The notes below the pieces were generated by a model. It was given only the letters and a program-made list of their open reading frames with translations, was not told where the DNA came from and did not search any database. From contig CALUVL010000003.1 in the NCBI GenBank assembly GCA_944324225.1, forward strand, positions 1 through 64,000: a DNA stretch of 64,000 nucleotides. Reading direction: 5' to 3'. The stretch's first letter is position 1. Every line of letters starts with the position of its first letter. Positions 1 through 8,439 of this stretch are shown here, in pieces. The DNA comes from Candidatus Gastranaerophilales bacterium. GTDB lineage: Bacteria > Cyanobacteriota > Vampirovibrionia > Gastranaerophilales > Gastranaerophilaceae. The translations under genes were made by a program, and so were the position numbers.

Positions 1-146
1 TGTTTTAGACATTGACGGACAGTAATCGGACTTTTTTGCCAGTTCAGGAATTTCATTTTTAGCGATTTCCGACTAAAAAAATCAAGATATATTTGAAACA
101 CACCCCTATTAGTTCAAAAAAATCAAATTCCTGCAATGTCTGTTCA

Positions 147-242
147 ATGATAACAACATTAGATATTTATTCACATCAGCTAGAAAAAGATAAACCTATT
201 GTAGCTGATACACTTTCAAATGTTCTGTTAAAACGTGCATGA
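147..242 (+). pseudogene. C-terminal remnant of a tyrosine integrase
   Basis: The last 31 codons before a TGA read MITTLDIYSHQ and end in VLLKRA, the typical C-terminal end of phage-type tyrosine integrases, including the catalytic Tyr in the IYSH context. Upstream in the same frame there is no recognisable HxLRH or LGH motif, so only the tail survives, or the rest was replaced. It points at the 3' end of the initiator tRNA gene about 100 bp away, the usual place of an integrase beside its attachment site. Fragment, not expected to be functional. Confidence 0.6.
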
Positions 243-302
243 TTAACTCAATTCTTGTAAAAAACACGGACAAAACACGGACATTTTGACAAAATAAGCA
301 AC

Positions 303-340
303 AAAAAAAGAGAGTTTCAAAAACCTTGAAACCCTCTTTT
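303..340 (-). terminator. Terminator of the initiator tRNA gene
   Basis: An inverted repeat (arms about 307-320 and 326-340, one mismatch) lies directly after the tRNA 3' end. On the minus strand it is followed by a T-rich run, as in an intrinsic terminator. Confidence 0.75.
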
Positions 341-346
341 GATAAA

Positions 347-423
<77 letters not shown>

Positions 424-729
424 ATATCTATTTTGTTGGAGGTATAACTGTTTTAAAGACACCTCCACTTTATTATTAAATGCTGAAAATAAAAAATCAA
501 GTACATGTGTGTAACCCTGTTTTTGATAGTTCCAAAGATGTTTATAGGAAATTTATTTTCTGAAATAAGCACATTGATTAGGATTATGTAAAAAATCCGA
601 ATTTTTAAGGGCGGCATGATTGTGCGAAATGTGTGTAACATCCAGAGCGCTTGGGTATCTGTCCATATAAAGTTTTTTTATATTAAGTATGCATTTACGT
701 GTTGAAAACTTAAAGCGCTTTATTTAATG
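424..729. other. Gene-free stretch
   Basis: About 300 bp between the tRNA 5' end and the end of the rpmH-rnpA operon. It should hold the tRNA promoter (minus strand). The short open frames here have no ribosome binding site or recognisable motif. I see nothing else. Confidence 0.5.
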
Positions 730-1251
730 TTATCTTTTAATGACACCCCAAGCTTTTATTATACCTCTTACGTATTTAATAAGGTAATAGTTGCCATCTT
801 CAATGTATTCAATGGAGGCTTCCATAAAAATATCTTCTGTGTCTGACGGCATACCAGCTTTGGCACGTTTTTCGTTAATTTTTTCTCTTTGTTTAGCTTC
901 TTTTTTTAATCGTTTTTTGTTTTTGGGGTCGTTAAGCCTTTCTCGTTCAGAAAGATCTTCTTCCACTTTAATAACAGGTATAATTGCAATCGGGTTTTTA
1001 CTCTGAAGAAGCAGCAAGAAGTCCCACCCGTCAGAAAGCGCGAGTTCATAGTGTCCTGGAGGAATGAAGTCCATTTCTTTGTCAAAAAGATAATCCGGGA
1101 TTGTGAGCGTAGGGTAGTCGCTTTCAGCAAGAGAATAACGGTATATGGAATCAGAGCCGAGAGTTACACCAGAAGTTTCTTGCGGCTGCTGCGGGTAAGG
1201 TCGGATTGTCGGGTGCATCAAGACCCTGTCTGTAAACGTTCCTTCAAGCAT
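730..1251 (-). CDS. Conserved hypothetical protein downstream of rnpA
   Basis: A 173-aa soluble protein I do not recognise. The N-terminal half is rich in Pro, Tyr and acidic residues. The middle (about residues 95-135) is a highly charged Lys/Arg/Glu segment likely to be helical, and the C-terminus is hydrophobic (YYLIKYVRGIIKAWGVIKR). Its start codon shares one base with the rnpA stop (TGATG), so it is translationally coupled to rnpA and is the third gene of the rpmH-rnpA operon. In most bacteria this slot holds yidD or yidC, which it does not resemble. A role linked to ribosome or tRNA maturation is only a guess from position. Confidence 0.75.
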   Translation of the reverse strand: MLEGTFTDRVLMHPTIRPYPQQPQETSGVTLGSDSIYRYSLAESDYPTLTIPDYLFDKEMDFIPPGHYELALSDGWDFLLLLQSKNPIAIIPVIKVEEDLSERERLNDPKNKKRLKKEAKQREKINEKRAKAGMPSDTEDIFMEASIEYIEDGNYYLIKYVRGIIKAWGVIKR

Positions 1252-1604
1252 CAGAGTTTCTCCAGAAGGCTTTTTACAATAGTTTGAATTTCATTCATTG
1301 ATTTTCCAAGTGCCTTTTCGCCCCCAACAAAAATAAGGGACATGTATTGTTGAGAGTTGGCGGTGCGGCCTGATTTCAGAAGAAGTCTGTAGCTTTCTCT
1401 CATAAGTCTTTTCAGGCGGTTTCTTTTGACAGAGCGTTTGTGAGTTTTTTTTGATACGACAAAACCGGTTTTTGTTGCAATCTCCGGTTCAGGTTTCTTT
1501 TTGCCGGCAAAAAGGGTTACACCGCCTTTGTGGAAGGAGTTTTTAATTCTGTATGTGGCAGAGAATGCTGCTTTGTTTTTTAATCTAAATTGTTTTGGTA
1601 ACAT
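1251..1604 (-). CDS. rnpA: Ribonuclease P protein component
   Basis: A 117-aa basic protein that helps the RNase P RNA remove 5' leaders from pre-tRNAs. It begins MLPKQFRLKNKAAFSATYR and contains the family signature: VSKKTHKRSVKRNRLKRLMRE, a cluster of basic residues around the RNR motif. Length is normal. It lies 109 bp downstream of rpmH in the standard bacterial rpmH-rnpA order and overlaps the next gene by one base. Confidence 0.95.
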   Translation of the reverse strand: MLPKQFRLKNKAAFSATYRIKNSFHKGGVTLFAGKKKPEPEIATKTGFVVSKKTHKRSVKRNRLKRLMRESYRLLLKSGRTANSQQYMSLIFVGGEKALGKSMNEIQTIVKSLLEKL

Positions 1605-1624
1605 AATTTAATTTTTCTCACAAC

Positions 1625-1661
1625 AACACAGCACGTCTGAAATATTTCGACCTGCTGTGTT
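1625..1661 (-). promoter_or_regulatory. Hairpin between rpmH and rnpA
   Basis: Perfect 8-bp outer arms (1625-1632 and 1654-1661) enclose a second small stem. There is no strong T-run on the minus strand, so this may be a processing site or partial attenuator adjusting rnpA expression relative to L34 rather than a full terminator. Confidence 0.45.
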
Positions 1662-1713
1662 ATTTTTATAAAATTGCCGTAATCCCTTCGGGGTTAAGTG
1701 GGGTTAGGGGATT

Positions 1714-1866
1714 TTAAGCAAGTTTTTTAGCCTGAATTGCAATTCTGTGGCGGCCTTTAGCACGGCGTCTGTTCAAAACTTCGCGTCCGCCCGGAGTTGC
1801 CATTCTTGCTCTGAAGCCGCTTACGTGCTGTCTTTTAATTTTTGTTCCTTCTAGTGTACGTCTCAT
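1714..1866 (-). CDS. rpmH: 50S ribosomal protein L34
   Basis: A 50-aa, very basic protein of the large ribosomal subunit. The start at 1866 ([19 protein letters not shown]) is chosen over an upstream in-frame ATG because a Shine-Dalgarno-like AAGGGA lies just before it and it gives the near-standard L34 length. The GFRARM and RRRAKGRHR core matches the family. It heads the operon with rnpA. Confidence 0.97.
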   Translation of the reverse strand: MRRTLEGTKIKRQHVSGFRARMATPGGREVLNRRRAKGRHRIAIQAKKLA

Positions 1867-1962
1867 TTTTTTATTCCCTTTTGTTATTTTTGTCGTATAA
1901 TTCAAATGTTAAACAAAAAAAACTAAATAGTCAACATCAAAGAGGGAGTCAGGTTAAATATT

Positions 1963-2778
1963 ATGAACAAAACTTTAAAAAAGATAGGATTTATCGGTTG
2001 CGGCAAGATGGCGGGCGCTATTATTGCCGGAATAAAAAGCAGTGACTGTGCAAAAAATCTTCAGCTTAAAGGGTCTGAAGTCAATTTTGAAATAGCCGAA
2101 CTTGCTCAAAACAAACTCGGTATTGAAGTTTTGACGGATAACAGACTTCTTGTAATGGACAGCGATATTGTGTTTATTGCGACAAAGCCTAATCTTGTCA
2201 GAAATATTCTTGAAGAAATAAAGGATGAAATTACACCTGACAAACTTGTGGTGTCAATTGCAGCGGGAGTTTCAATCAATACAATAGAATCAATTCTTCC
2301 GAATGTCCGAGCCATAAGAGTGATGCCAAACACTCCGGCTCTTGTAAAGGAGGGGATGTTTGCCGCTGCTAAGAATGAATATGCAGCAGAAGAGGATCTT
2401 GAGTTTGTGATGGATTTGCTTTCTTCTATCGGACGGGTAATAGAAGTTGAGGAATCTCAAATTGATATTGTGACGGCGATTTCAGGTTCAGGGCCTGCGT
2501 TTTTCTATAAAGTGATAGAGGATATGGCACGTGCAGGTGAAAAATTGGGGCTTGAATATGACAAATCGCTTCTTCTTGCAACCCAGACAGCATTGGGTTC
2601 AGCCAAAATGGTTCTGAACAGAGGCGAAACTCCGGTTCAAACTTTAATTGATAATGTCGCAACAAAAGGCGGCTGCACATTTGTCGGAATTCAGACAATG
2701 CTGGAAGAAAAGTCAGGCAAACTGTTTTTTGATGTAATCGAAAAAACCACTCAAAAAGCGCACGAACTTGGAAAATAA
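1963..2778 (+). CDS. proC: Pyrroline-5-carboxylate reductase
   Basis: A 271-aa cytosolic enzyme for the last step of proline synthesis, reducing 1-pyrroline-5-carboxylate with NAD(P)H. The N-terminal Rossmann motif GFIGCGKMAGAI and the later family blocks VRAIRVMPNTPALVKEGM and TAISGSGPAFFY are intact. The C-terminal TLIDNVATKGGCT segment matches the dimerisation region. Length is normal. It is transcribed alone and converges directly (1 bp) on the pseudopilin gene downstream. Confidence 0.97.
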   Translation: MNKTLKKIGFIGCGKMAGAIIAGIKSSDCAKNLQLKGSEVNFEIAELAQNKLGIEVLTDNRLLVMDSDIVFIATKPNLVRNILEEIKDEITPDKLVVSIAAGVSINTIESILPNVRAIRVMPNTPALVKEGMFAAAKNEYAAEEDLEFVMDLLSSIGRVIEVEESQIDIVTAISGSGPAFFYKVIEDMARAGEKLGLEYDKSLLLATQTALGSAKMVLNRGETPVQTLIDNVATKGGCTFVGIQTMLEEKSGKLFFDVIEKTTQKAHELGK

Positions 2779-2779
2779 T

Positions 2780-3424
2780 TTACCAGGGATAATCTTTCGG
2801 AAATTCCCAGCCGTTTTTGTATAAGAGTGTTGAACAGGTAAAATATGCGTTGCCTCCCGGATTTTCGGAAGTGCAGCGCTGTTTGAGGTAGTCATTTTCT
2901 CTGTCTAAGTATGGCGGTTCAAGCATTCCGGTATTTTCGTTAACCACAAACCAGAAAATATTTCTTGAGCCCTTAATCTTTCCGTAATCCCAGAAATCGT
3001 CTTTTTTAACAAGCGATTTGGCAAGATATACGCAACTCAGTTTGTCGCCTTCCCAGGAGCCGTTTATTCTTTTAGTGCATACAAACTGCGAGCCGTCTTC
3101 AAGAGTTACGGCTACTCCGTCGGTAAAACTTCCGGATATTTGAACATTAGTCTGTATGTTAATGGTTTTAAAATGTTTTATCAGAAAATTTCTGCATAAA
3201 AATTCCGTATCAGTATAAATCCAGTCTTTATATTCCCCATTTTCGACTTTGGCAAGCATCATTGCCTGATTAAAAATGGTGTAGAATTTTTGTACTTTAA
3301 CGGCAGTTGTTTTTTTCTGGTAATGCCCCATAAGCCTGGGAAATGTCATAGCGGCAACAACCCCGATTAGACCGAGTGTAATTAACACTTCAGCCATTGT
3401 AAATGCAATATAATTCTTTTTCAT
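2780..3424 (-). CDS. Pseudopilin-like protein, DYPW tail (A)
   Basis: A 214-aa protein with a type IV prepilin/pseudopilin N-terminus: short basic leader, cleavage context IA-FTMAEVLITLG, Glu at +5, then one hydrophobic helix (residues 8-30). The -1 residue is Ala instead of the usual Gly. The exported body holds several Cys and ends in GWEFPKDYPW. The second pseudopilin at 4851-5522 has almost the same ending. It is divergent from the HTH gene at 3510. No secretion ATPase or prepilin peptidase lies nearby. The fibre or secretion system it belongs to is unknown. Confidence 0.88.
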   Translation of the reverse strand: MKKNYIAFTMAEVLITLGLIGVVAAMTFPRLMGHYQKKTTAVKVQKFYTIFNQAMMLAKVENGEYKDWIYTDTEFLCRNFLIKHFKTINIQTNVQISGSFTDGVAVTLEDGSQFVCTKRINGSWEGDKLSCVYLAKSLVKKDDFWDYGKIKGSRNIFWFVVNENTGMLEPPYLDRENDYLKQRCTSENPGGNAYFTCSTLLYKNGWEFPKDYPW

Positions 3425-3509
3425 AAAATATCCTTCTTTTTACATGAATTATATTTCTATAAAAGTATTTTATCATGGATATTAAAAAACTGTCAATTTG
3501 TCTAAGATT

Positions 3510-3731
3510 ATGGCTATGGATGATAAATTAATTTTAGAAGAAGTTGCTGATAATATAAGAATTGAACGTTTAAGACGAAGGCTCTCGCAGGAAAAACTTG
3601 CAGAAATGGTTGATATTTCAACCAAATACCTCAACATGATTGAAAACCGCAAAGCAAATCCGACAATTGTTATTGTCATTAAAATCTGTCAGGCGCTTGA
3701 TATTGAACTTAATACGATCTGGTCAAAATAA
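3510..3731 (+). CDS. Small XRE-family HTH regulator
   Basis: A DNA-binding protein of about 73 aa consisting of one Cro/CI-type helix-turn-helix: RLRRRLSQEKLAEMVDIS, followed by TKYLNMIENRKANPT as recognition and turn, and a final helix. There is no sensor domain. No clear ribosome binding site is seen; a TTG at 3498 or the ATG at 3516 are alternative starts. It is divergent from the pseudopilin gene at 2780-3424, so it is a plausible regulator of that gene and of itself. Confidence 0.85.
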   Translation: MAMDDKLILEEVADNIRIERLRRRLSQEKLAEMVDISTKYLNMIENRKANPTIVIVIKICQALDIELNTIWSK

Positions 3732-3740
3732 ATTTAATAT

Positions 3741-4832
3741 TTATTCAACAATAATATTATCAGCCAGAGCAAGGAAATCAACAACATTCAAAACTTTCGG
3801 GTGCCGCTTATGATTAAATCCCCGCAAAATGCCTAAAATACACGCCGGACACGTTGTCAAAACTACATCAGCGTCTGTTTCAATTATATTTTTTGCCTTG
3901 TTGTTTGCAAGTTGGATTGAAAGATTACTGTTTTTCAGCGCAAAACTGCCTGCAAAACCGCAGCATTCATCAAAATCTTTCATTTCAACATATTCAACAT
4001 TTTCGCACCTTTTGAACAACCCGGGAATAAATGCGGAGCTTTTTAAATGGCATGGTTTATGGAAAGTAACTCGTACAGTTTTTTTGAAACCAAACCTGAC
4101 GTTTTGTTTTGCAAGAAACTCCGCAGCGTTGACAAATTTCGGAGGGGTGCCTTCTTTAAAATATTCTCTTAACGTACTCTCACAGCTTGCGCAGTCTGTT
4201 AAAATATAATCAAAATCACAATCCATTTGTGCAAGGTTCCGCTTTTTTACTTCTTCATATCTTTCCATATTTCCGCTTGACAAAAAAGGAAGCCCGCAGC
4301 ACTCAAAGTCACGCTCAATAAGTTCAATATCAAGGTTTTTAAGGATTTTTTTCAGAGCCATTTCTGATTTTGGATAAATATTATTTACACAACCCCTGAA
4401 ATAAAGCAGTTTTGTCCGAGCGGAATTTTTTTTACTGCAGGATACAGCTTCGGAATCTTTTAAATGTGTAAGTTTTTGGGCAATTTTCATAAGATTACCG
4501 AAAACAAAATCGGACTCAATAAATTTTTCAACTTTTCCTGTAAGTGATTTTTTTGCGCACTCGTATTTTGCTGTGTTAAAAATTTCACAAACATCAATAC
4601 CGCTAGGACAAAAGCTTTTGCACTTTCCGCATTTGAGGCACATATCAAGGTATTTTTCAATGGTTTTATTGAGTTTTAAATCACCTTTCAAGACGCCTTC
4701 AAGCATAACGAATTTGCCCCTTGAAACAGCGCAGTCGTTGCCGGTAACCTTATATACCGGGCATACAGACTGGCAAAGTCCGCATTTGGAGCACTTGTTT
4801 ATCTCATCAGCAAAGTCGTTTAATGTTTTCAT
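3741..4832 (-). CDS. GlcF-like (Fe-S)/CCG-domain oxidoreductase subunit
   Basis: A 363-aa protein with two N-terminal [4Fe-4S] motifs, CSKCGLCQSVCP (about residues 15-26) and CLKCGKCKSFCP (about 65-76), then two cysteine-rich CCG domains with FECCG and DECCGF. This is the layout of glycolate oxidase subunit GlcF, LutA and related electron carriers that work with an FAD/lactate-type dehydrogenase. No such flavoprotein gene (GlcD-like) is next to it here, so the substrate is open. It probably acts at the cytoplasmic membrane as an electron relay. Confidence 0.85.
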   Translation of the reverse strand: MKTLNDFADEINKCSKCGLCQSVCPVYKVTGNDCAVSRGKFVMLEGVLKGDLKLNKTIEKYLDMCLKCGKCKSFCPSGIDVCEIFNTAKYECAKKSLTGKVEKFIESDFVFGNLMKIAQKLTHLKDSEAVSCSKKNSARTKLLYFRGCVNNIYPKSEMALKKILKNLDIELIERDFECCGLPFLSSGNMERYEEVKKRNLAQMDCDFDYILTDCASCESTLREYFKEGTPPKFVNAAEFLAKQNVRFGFKKTVRVTFHKPCHLKSSAFIPGLFKRCENVEYVEMKDFDECCGFAGSFALKNSNLSIQLANNKAKNIIETDADVVLTTCPACILGILRGFNHKRHPKVLNVVDFLALADNIIVE

Positions 4833-4850
4833 AAGATAATCATAACATGA

Positions 4851-5522
4851 TTACCACGGATAATCATCTTTTATTTCCCAGCCGTCTCTTATTATTTTTT
4901 CAGCACAACACTGCCCGGATCCTGTTTTACTGCAACTATTATTGAGTTCCGCATCTGTATAACTATTACATAGTCCTATAACTTTGTTATCATGTAATTG
5001 CAGAATAAAAACGTCTTTTCCTACAAAATTAGGTTTTCGAGGACCATTAAGATCTATATAAAATTTCTGCTCGTTACCCCAGTATTGTCCACTAGCCTCA
5101 TTCCACGAAAAAAGAACAAATGCAATTAAAGTCCCATCCATTAATATGATAGTGTAACGATTATTGCCAACAAGTGATAGTGTGTCTCCGTTATATTGTT
5201 CTGCTTGTACATCATACCCGCAATCTCCGTCTTTACTGCATTCCTGCAAAGATTTGAAATATGGAAGCCAATAAAGCTGAACATACTTTTTTACTGATTC
5301 TGTATTTATTGTCAGTGACCCGTCAACCCATGTGTCTGAGGGGCCGTTTTTATATACTGACTGCATATATGCTTGCGAAAGTGTGGTGTAAACCTTTTTT
5401 AACTGTACAACAGTCTGTTTTTTCTGGTAATTTTTTATAACTCCTGGCATAGTCATTGCGGCTACAATTCCTATGACTCCAATTGTTATAAGTACCTCTG
5501 CCATTGTGAATGCTTTTTTCAT
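4851..5522 (-). CDS. Pseudopilin-like protein, DYPW tail (B)
   Basis: A 223-aa protein beginning MKKAFTMAEVLITIG, a classic prepilin-type cleavage and methylation signature with Ala at -1, Glu at +5 and a following hydrophobic helix. The body carries paired Cys residues (CSKDGDCGYD, CSKTGSGQCC) likely forming disulfides after export. The C-terminus DGWEIKDDYPW matches the tail of the protein at 2780-3424. It is divergent from the HTH gene at 5666 across an AT-rich gap containing a near-perfect palindrome. Probable minor pilin or pseudopilin; partner machinery is not in the window. Confidence 0.88.
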   Translation of the reverse strand: MKKAFTMAEVLITIGVIGIVAAMTMPGVIKNYQKKQTVVQLKKVYTTLSQAYMQSVYKNGPSDTWVDGSLTINTESVKKYVQLYWLPYFKSLQECSKDGDCGYDVQAEQYNGDTLSLVGNNRYTIILMDGTLIAFVLFSWNEASGQYWGNEQKFYIDLNGPRKPNFVGKDVFILQLHDNKVIGLCNSYTDAELNNSCSKTGSGQCCAEKIIRDGWEIKDDYPW

Positions 5523-5583
5523 AAAGCTCCTTAATTAATATTTATTTGTTTTAAATTTATAAATTTATTTTTAAACAAATTAA

Positions 5584-5607
5584 TTTAATTATCAATTGGT
5601 AATTAAA
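5584..5607. promoter_or_regulatory. Palindrome between pseudopilin B and HTH gene
   Basis: A 24-bp palindrome, TTTAATTA..TAATTAAA around CAATTG with one mismatched pair. It sits in the middle of the 143-bp divergent intergenic region and is a good operator candidate for the small HTH protein encoded at 5666. Confidence 0.45.
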
Positions 5608-5665
5608 TTTATTTATTAATAACTTAATAAATAAGTATAATTTTAAATAAATATGTGGAGCGGTT

Positions 5666-5884
5666 TTGATGATAATGAATGATTTAAAAAAAATATTACT
5701 GGATGTTAATGTAAGCCTGACCGAGCTAGCTCAGGCACTTTCTAAAAGACTTGACAAACCGTATTCAATGCAAAATCTTTCAAACAAACTCCGCAACGAA
5801 ACAATAACCCATCGAGAAATGCTTATTATTGCGGATATTTTAGGGTATGATTTAAAATTTATACGCAGAGAGGAGATGCGCTAA
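5666..5884 (+). CDS. Small HTH-type DNA-binding protein
   Basis: A 72-aa protein with a lambda-repressor-like fold: [13 protein letters not shown] as the first helices, [13 protein letters not shown] as the recognition region, then [20 protein letters not shown] lies 8 nt before the chosen ATG. It is divergent from the pseudopilin gene at 4851 and overlaps the end of ilvD by 4 bp tail to tail. Likely a local repressor or activator; its target is inferred only from position. Confidence 0.75.
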   Translation: MMIMNDLKKILLDVNVSLTELAQALSKRLDKPYSMQNLSNKLRNETITHREMLIIADILGYDLKFIRREEMR

Positions 5885-7530
5885 ACAATTGCCCCGTGGC
5901 TTGCGTTCTGAACATTTTGTGCATATTTGTAAAGATAACCCGATTTAACCTTCGGCTCAAACGGTTTGAGATTTTTTCGTCTAACTTCAAGTTCTTCAGT
6001 GCTTACCAGAAGTTCAATTTTTCTGTTCGGAATGTCGATTTTGATTTTGTCGCCATTTTTAATCAGGGCAATTTCTCCGCCTTTTGCAGCTTCAGGGCAA
6101 ATATGTCCGACGCAAATTCCACGTGTGGCGCCGGAAAATCTTCCGTCTGTAATTAGGGCACATGATTTGCCAAGACCCTTTCCGACAAGAAGTGATGTTG
6201 GCGCAAGCATTTCCCGCATTCCGGGGCCGCCTGACGGGCCTTCATATCGGATAACTATTACATCTCCTGCATTTATTCTGTCATTTTCAAGTGCATTCAT
6301 AGCTTCTTCTTCGCTGTCAAAGGTTACGGCCGTACCTTCAAATTCGTAGCACTCCGGTGCGACACCTGAAATCTTAATGACACATCCGTCTTTTGCTATG
6401 TTTCCGTAAAGCACGCCAAGACCTGCTTCTGTGTATTTTGAATTTTTATACATTGGAATTATGTCAGTATTTATGTAAGCGTCTTTTGCGATTGTTTTGT
6501 TGGTCAATCCGCTGACTGTCTGGGTTTCGGCGAGCAAATCCCCGAGTGAATTTACAACTGCCGGAACACCGCCTGCGTTATGAAAATCTGCCATCGTAAG
6601 CGTTGATGACGGGTTAATCTTCACAATCTGATGAACTTTTCGGCTGAGTTTGTCGAAGTCGTCTATCGTAACATCAAGTCCTGCTGCATTTGCGATGGCC
6701 AGAAGGTGCAGGAATGTGTTTGTGGAGCCGCCTAGAGCAAGAGATGATATAATAGCATTCGTCAGTGACTCTTTTGTAATTATATCTGACGGTTTTGTGT
6801 TTGATTTTACAAGTTCTATGATTTGCATACCGCTTTCAAATGCAATCCTGCGTTTTTTGGATGACACGGCTGATGTTGAGGCACAATAAGGAAGCGACAT
6901 ACCTAAAATTTCAGTCAGGCATGCCATTGTGTTTGCAGTGTACATTCCCTGGCAAGAGCCTGCAGAAGGACATGATTCCTCTTCAAGTGCCAGAAGTTCT
7001 TCTTCGGTTATTTCACCGTTTCTGAATTTACCAACTGCTTCAAATGAGCCTGTGACCATTGTTAGTTTATGATGTTCTCTGCATTCGCCGTCAAGCATAG
7101 GGCCGGCGGTTACAACAATGGCGGGGATATTTAGTCTTAAAGCTCCGATAAGCATTCCGGGGGTTATCTTGTCGCAGTTTGCAAGAAGTACAACTCCGTC
7201 AAGCTGATGTGCAGCTGCAACACTTTCAACACAATCTGCAATCAGGTCACGGGAGGGTAATGAATATCTCATTCCGCTGTGCCCCATTGCTATCCCGTCG
7301 CAAATCGCAGGAACCCCAAATACAAAAGCCTGCCCGCCTGCTGAGTGAATTCCTTTTTCAATCTGTCTTTCAAGATCTCTCATTCCGATATGTCCCGGAA
7401 CAATGTCAGAAAAAGAACTTGCTATCCCGATAAACGGGGCTTTCATGTTTTTTCTGCTCACTCCTGCAGCCATCAAAAGTCCACGGTGTGCAGTCTTTGA
7501 AATTCCTGATTTTATGTTGTCGCTTTTCAT
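5881..7530 (-). CDS. ilvD: Dihydroxy-acid dehydratase
   Basis: A 549-aa Fe-S enzyme that dehydrates 2,3-dihydroxy-isovalerate and -3-methylvalerate to the keto acids in valine and isoleucine synthesis. Typical blocks are present: [35 protein letters not shown] with a cluster-ligand Cys, [14 protein letters not shown], and [14 protein letters not shown] near the C-terminus. Length fits the family. It is the last gene of the PBP-murE-nagA-ilvD unit, 3 bp after the NagA-like gene. Its presence among wall genes looks like an operon of convenience. Confidence 0.96.
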   Translation of the reverse strand: MKSDNIKSGISKTAHRGLLMAAGVSRKNMKAPFIGIASSFSDIVPGHIGMRDLERQIEKGIHSAGGQAFVFGVPAICDGIAMGHSGMRYSLPSRDLIADCVESVAAAHQLDGVVLLANCDKITPGMLIGALRLNIPAIVVTAGPMLDGECREHHKLTMVTGSFEAVGKFRNGEITEEELLALEEESCPSAGSCQGMYTANTMACLTEILGMSLPYCASTSAVSSKKRRIAFESGMQIIELVKSNTKPSDIITKESLTNAIISSLALGGSTNTFLHLLAIANAAGLDVTIDDFDKLSRKVHQIVKINPSSTLTMADFHNAGGVPAVVNSLGDLLAETQTVSGLTNKTIAKDAYINTDIIPMYKNSKYTEAGLGVLYGNIAKDGCVIKISGVAPECYEFEGTAVTFDSEEEAMNALENDRINAGDVIVIRYEGPSGGPGMREMLAPTSLLVGKGLGKSCALITDGRFSGATRGICVGHICPEAAKGGEIALIKNGDKIKIDIPNRKIELLVSTEELEVRRKNLKPFEPKVKSGYLYKYAQNVQNASHGAIV

Positions 7531-7533
7531 AAT

Positions 7534-8439
7534 TTATCCTATTTGTACTTTTTGAATAGTCCAACGGTCATCCCATTCTATATAGCCGTTAAGGTTTATA
7601 TTATGGTAAATATAAGGATTCTCAATAAATTGCGGGTTGAAAAGCCTTATAGAGTGAAGTCGTTTTATTATTCCCGGAAGCAGTGTTGTGCTGCCTGCAA
7701 GAATTCCTTCGTTTGTTGTTGCTTTTACTCCGTCATAGTAAACTTTTTCACTTGCAAAAAACATTTCGGTTTTGTTACTGTTAGTTATTGGTAGACTGTC
7801 GCTTATAAGAATTATTTTATCTGCCGGTTTTGCTTTAAATACAAGTTTTAATGCATCATCGGATACATGGACTCCGTCACAGATTATTTCTGTGTATATA
7901 AAGTCATTAATTAGAGCAGACAGAGCCGTTGAAACTCCTCTGTGTGCAATACCGCTCATTGCATTGAAAAGATGGGTTACTCCTCTACATCCGTTCAAGT
8001 GTCCGCTTATACAGTGCCCTGCCTGAACCTTAACGCCTTTGTTCCACAGATAAGTTATAAGCCCTTCATCAAATTCAGGTGCAAGAGTTACAATTTTGAT
8101 AAAAGGATCTTCTATCATCCGATAGTTTTCAATTGTAGGTTTTAGAAAAAATTTAGGATTATGAACCCCTCGTTTTTCTGCATTTAGAAAAATACCTTCC
8201 ATGTGAATACCAAGAATTCTTGCCATATCCGGAGTCTGTTTTTGGGCGGCTTTCTTAATTACCTCAATCTGATGTTTGATATTCATAATATTATCTGTTA
8301 CGAGTGTTGGAAAAATTCCGCCAATTCCATACTTTGTGATTTCTTTAGTTAGATAAAGAATCTCATCCTGAGTGGCTGTATTAAAATCAATTCCAAATGC
8401 TCCGTGAGAGTGTTGTTCTATTAAAAGTTTTGTCTTCAT
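7534..8439 (-). CDS. NagA-like N-acetylglucosamine-6-phosphate deacetylase
   Basis: A 301-aa amidohydrolase-fold protein. It shows the metal-binding and catalytic blocks of NagA in order: EQHSHGAFGIDF, EGIF, the GHCISG histidine, THLFNAM, DGVH and the catalytic Asp in LISDSLP. It lacks the N-terminal beta domain found in classical NagA of about 380 aa, so it starts directly with the barrel. It overlaps murE by 4 bp and precedes ilvD by 3 bp. In this context it may deacetylate amino-sugar phosphates from wall recycling. The exact substrate is uncertain. Confidence 0.82.
   Translation of the reverse strand: MKTKLLIEQHSHGAFGIDFNTATQDEILYLTKEITKYGIGGIFPTLVTDNIMNIKHQIEVIKKAAQKQTPDMARILGIHMEGIFLNAEKRGVHNPKFFLKPTIENYRMIEDPFIKIVTLAPEFDEGLITYLWNKGVKVQAGHCISGHLNGCRGVTHLFNAMSGIAHRGVSTALSALINDFIYTEIICDGVHVSDDALKLVFKAKPADKIILISDSLPITNSNKTEMFFASEKVYYDGVKATTNEGILAGSTTLLPGIIKRLHSIRLFNPQFIENPYIYHNINLNGYIEWDDRWTIQKVQIG

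Noticed and set aside
453-641. Minus-strand 62-codon ORF
   Set aside because: No ribosome binding site, no motif, biased hydrophobic composition from AT-rich DNA.
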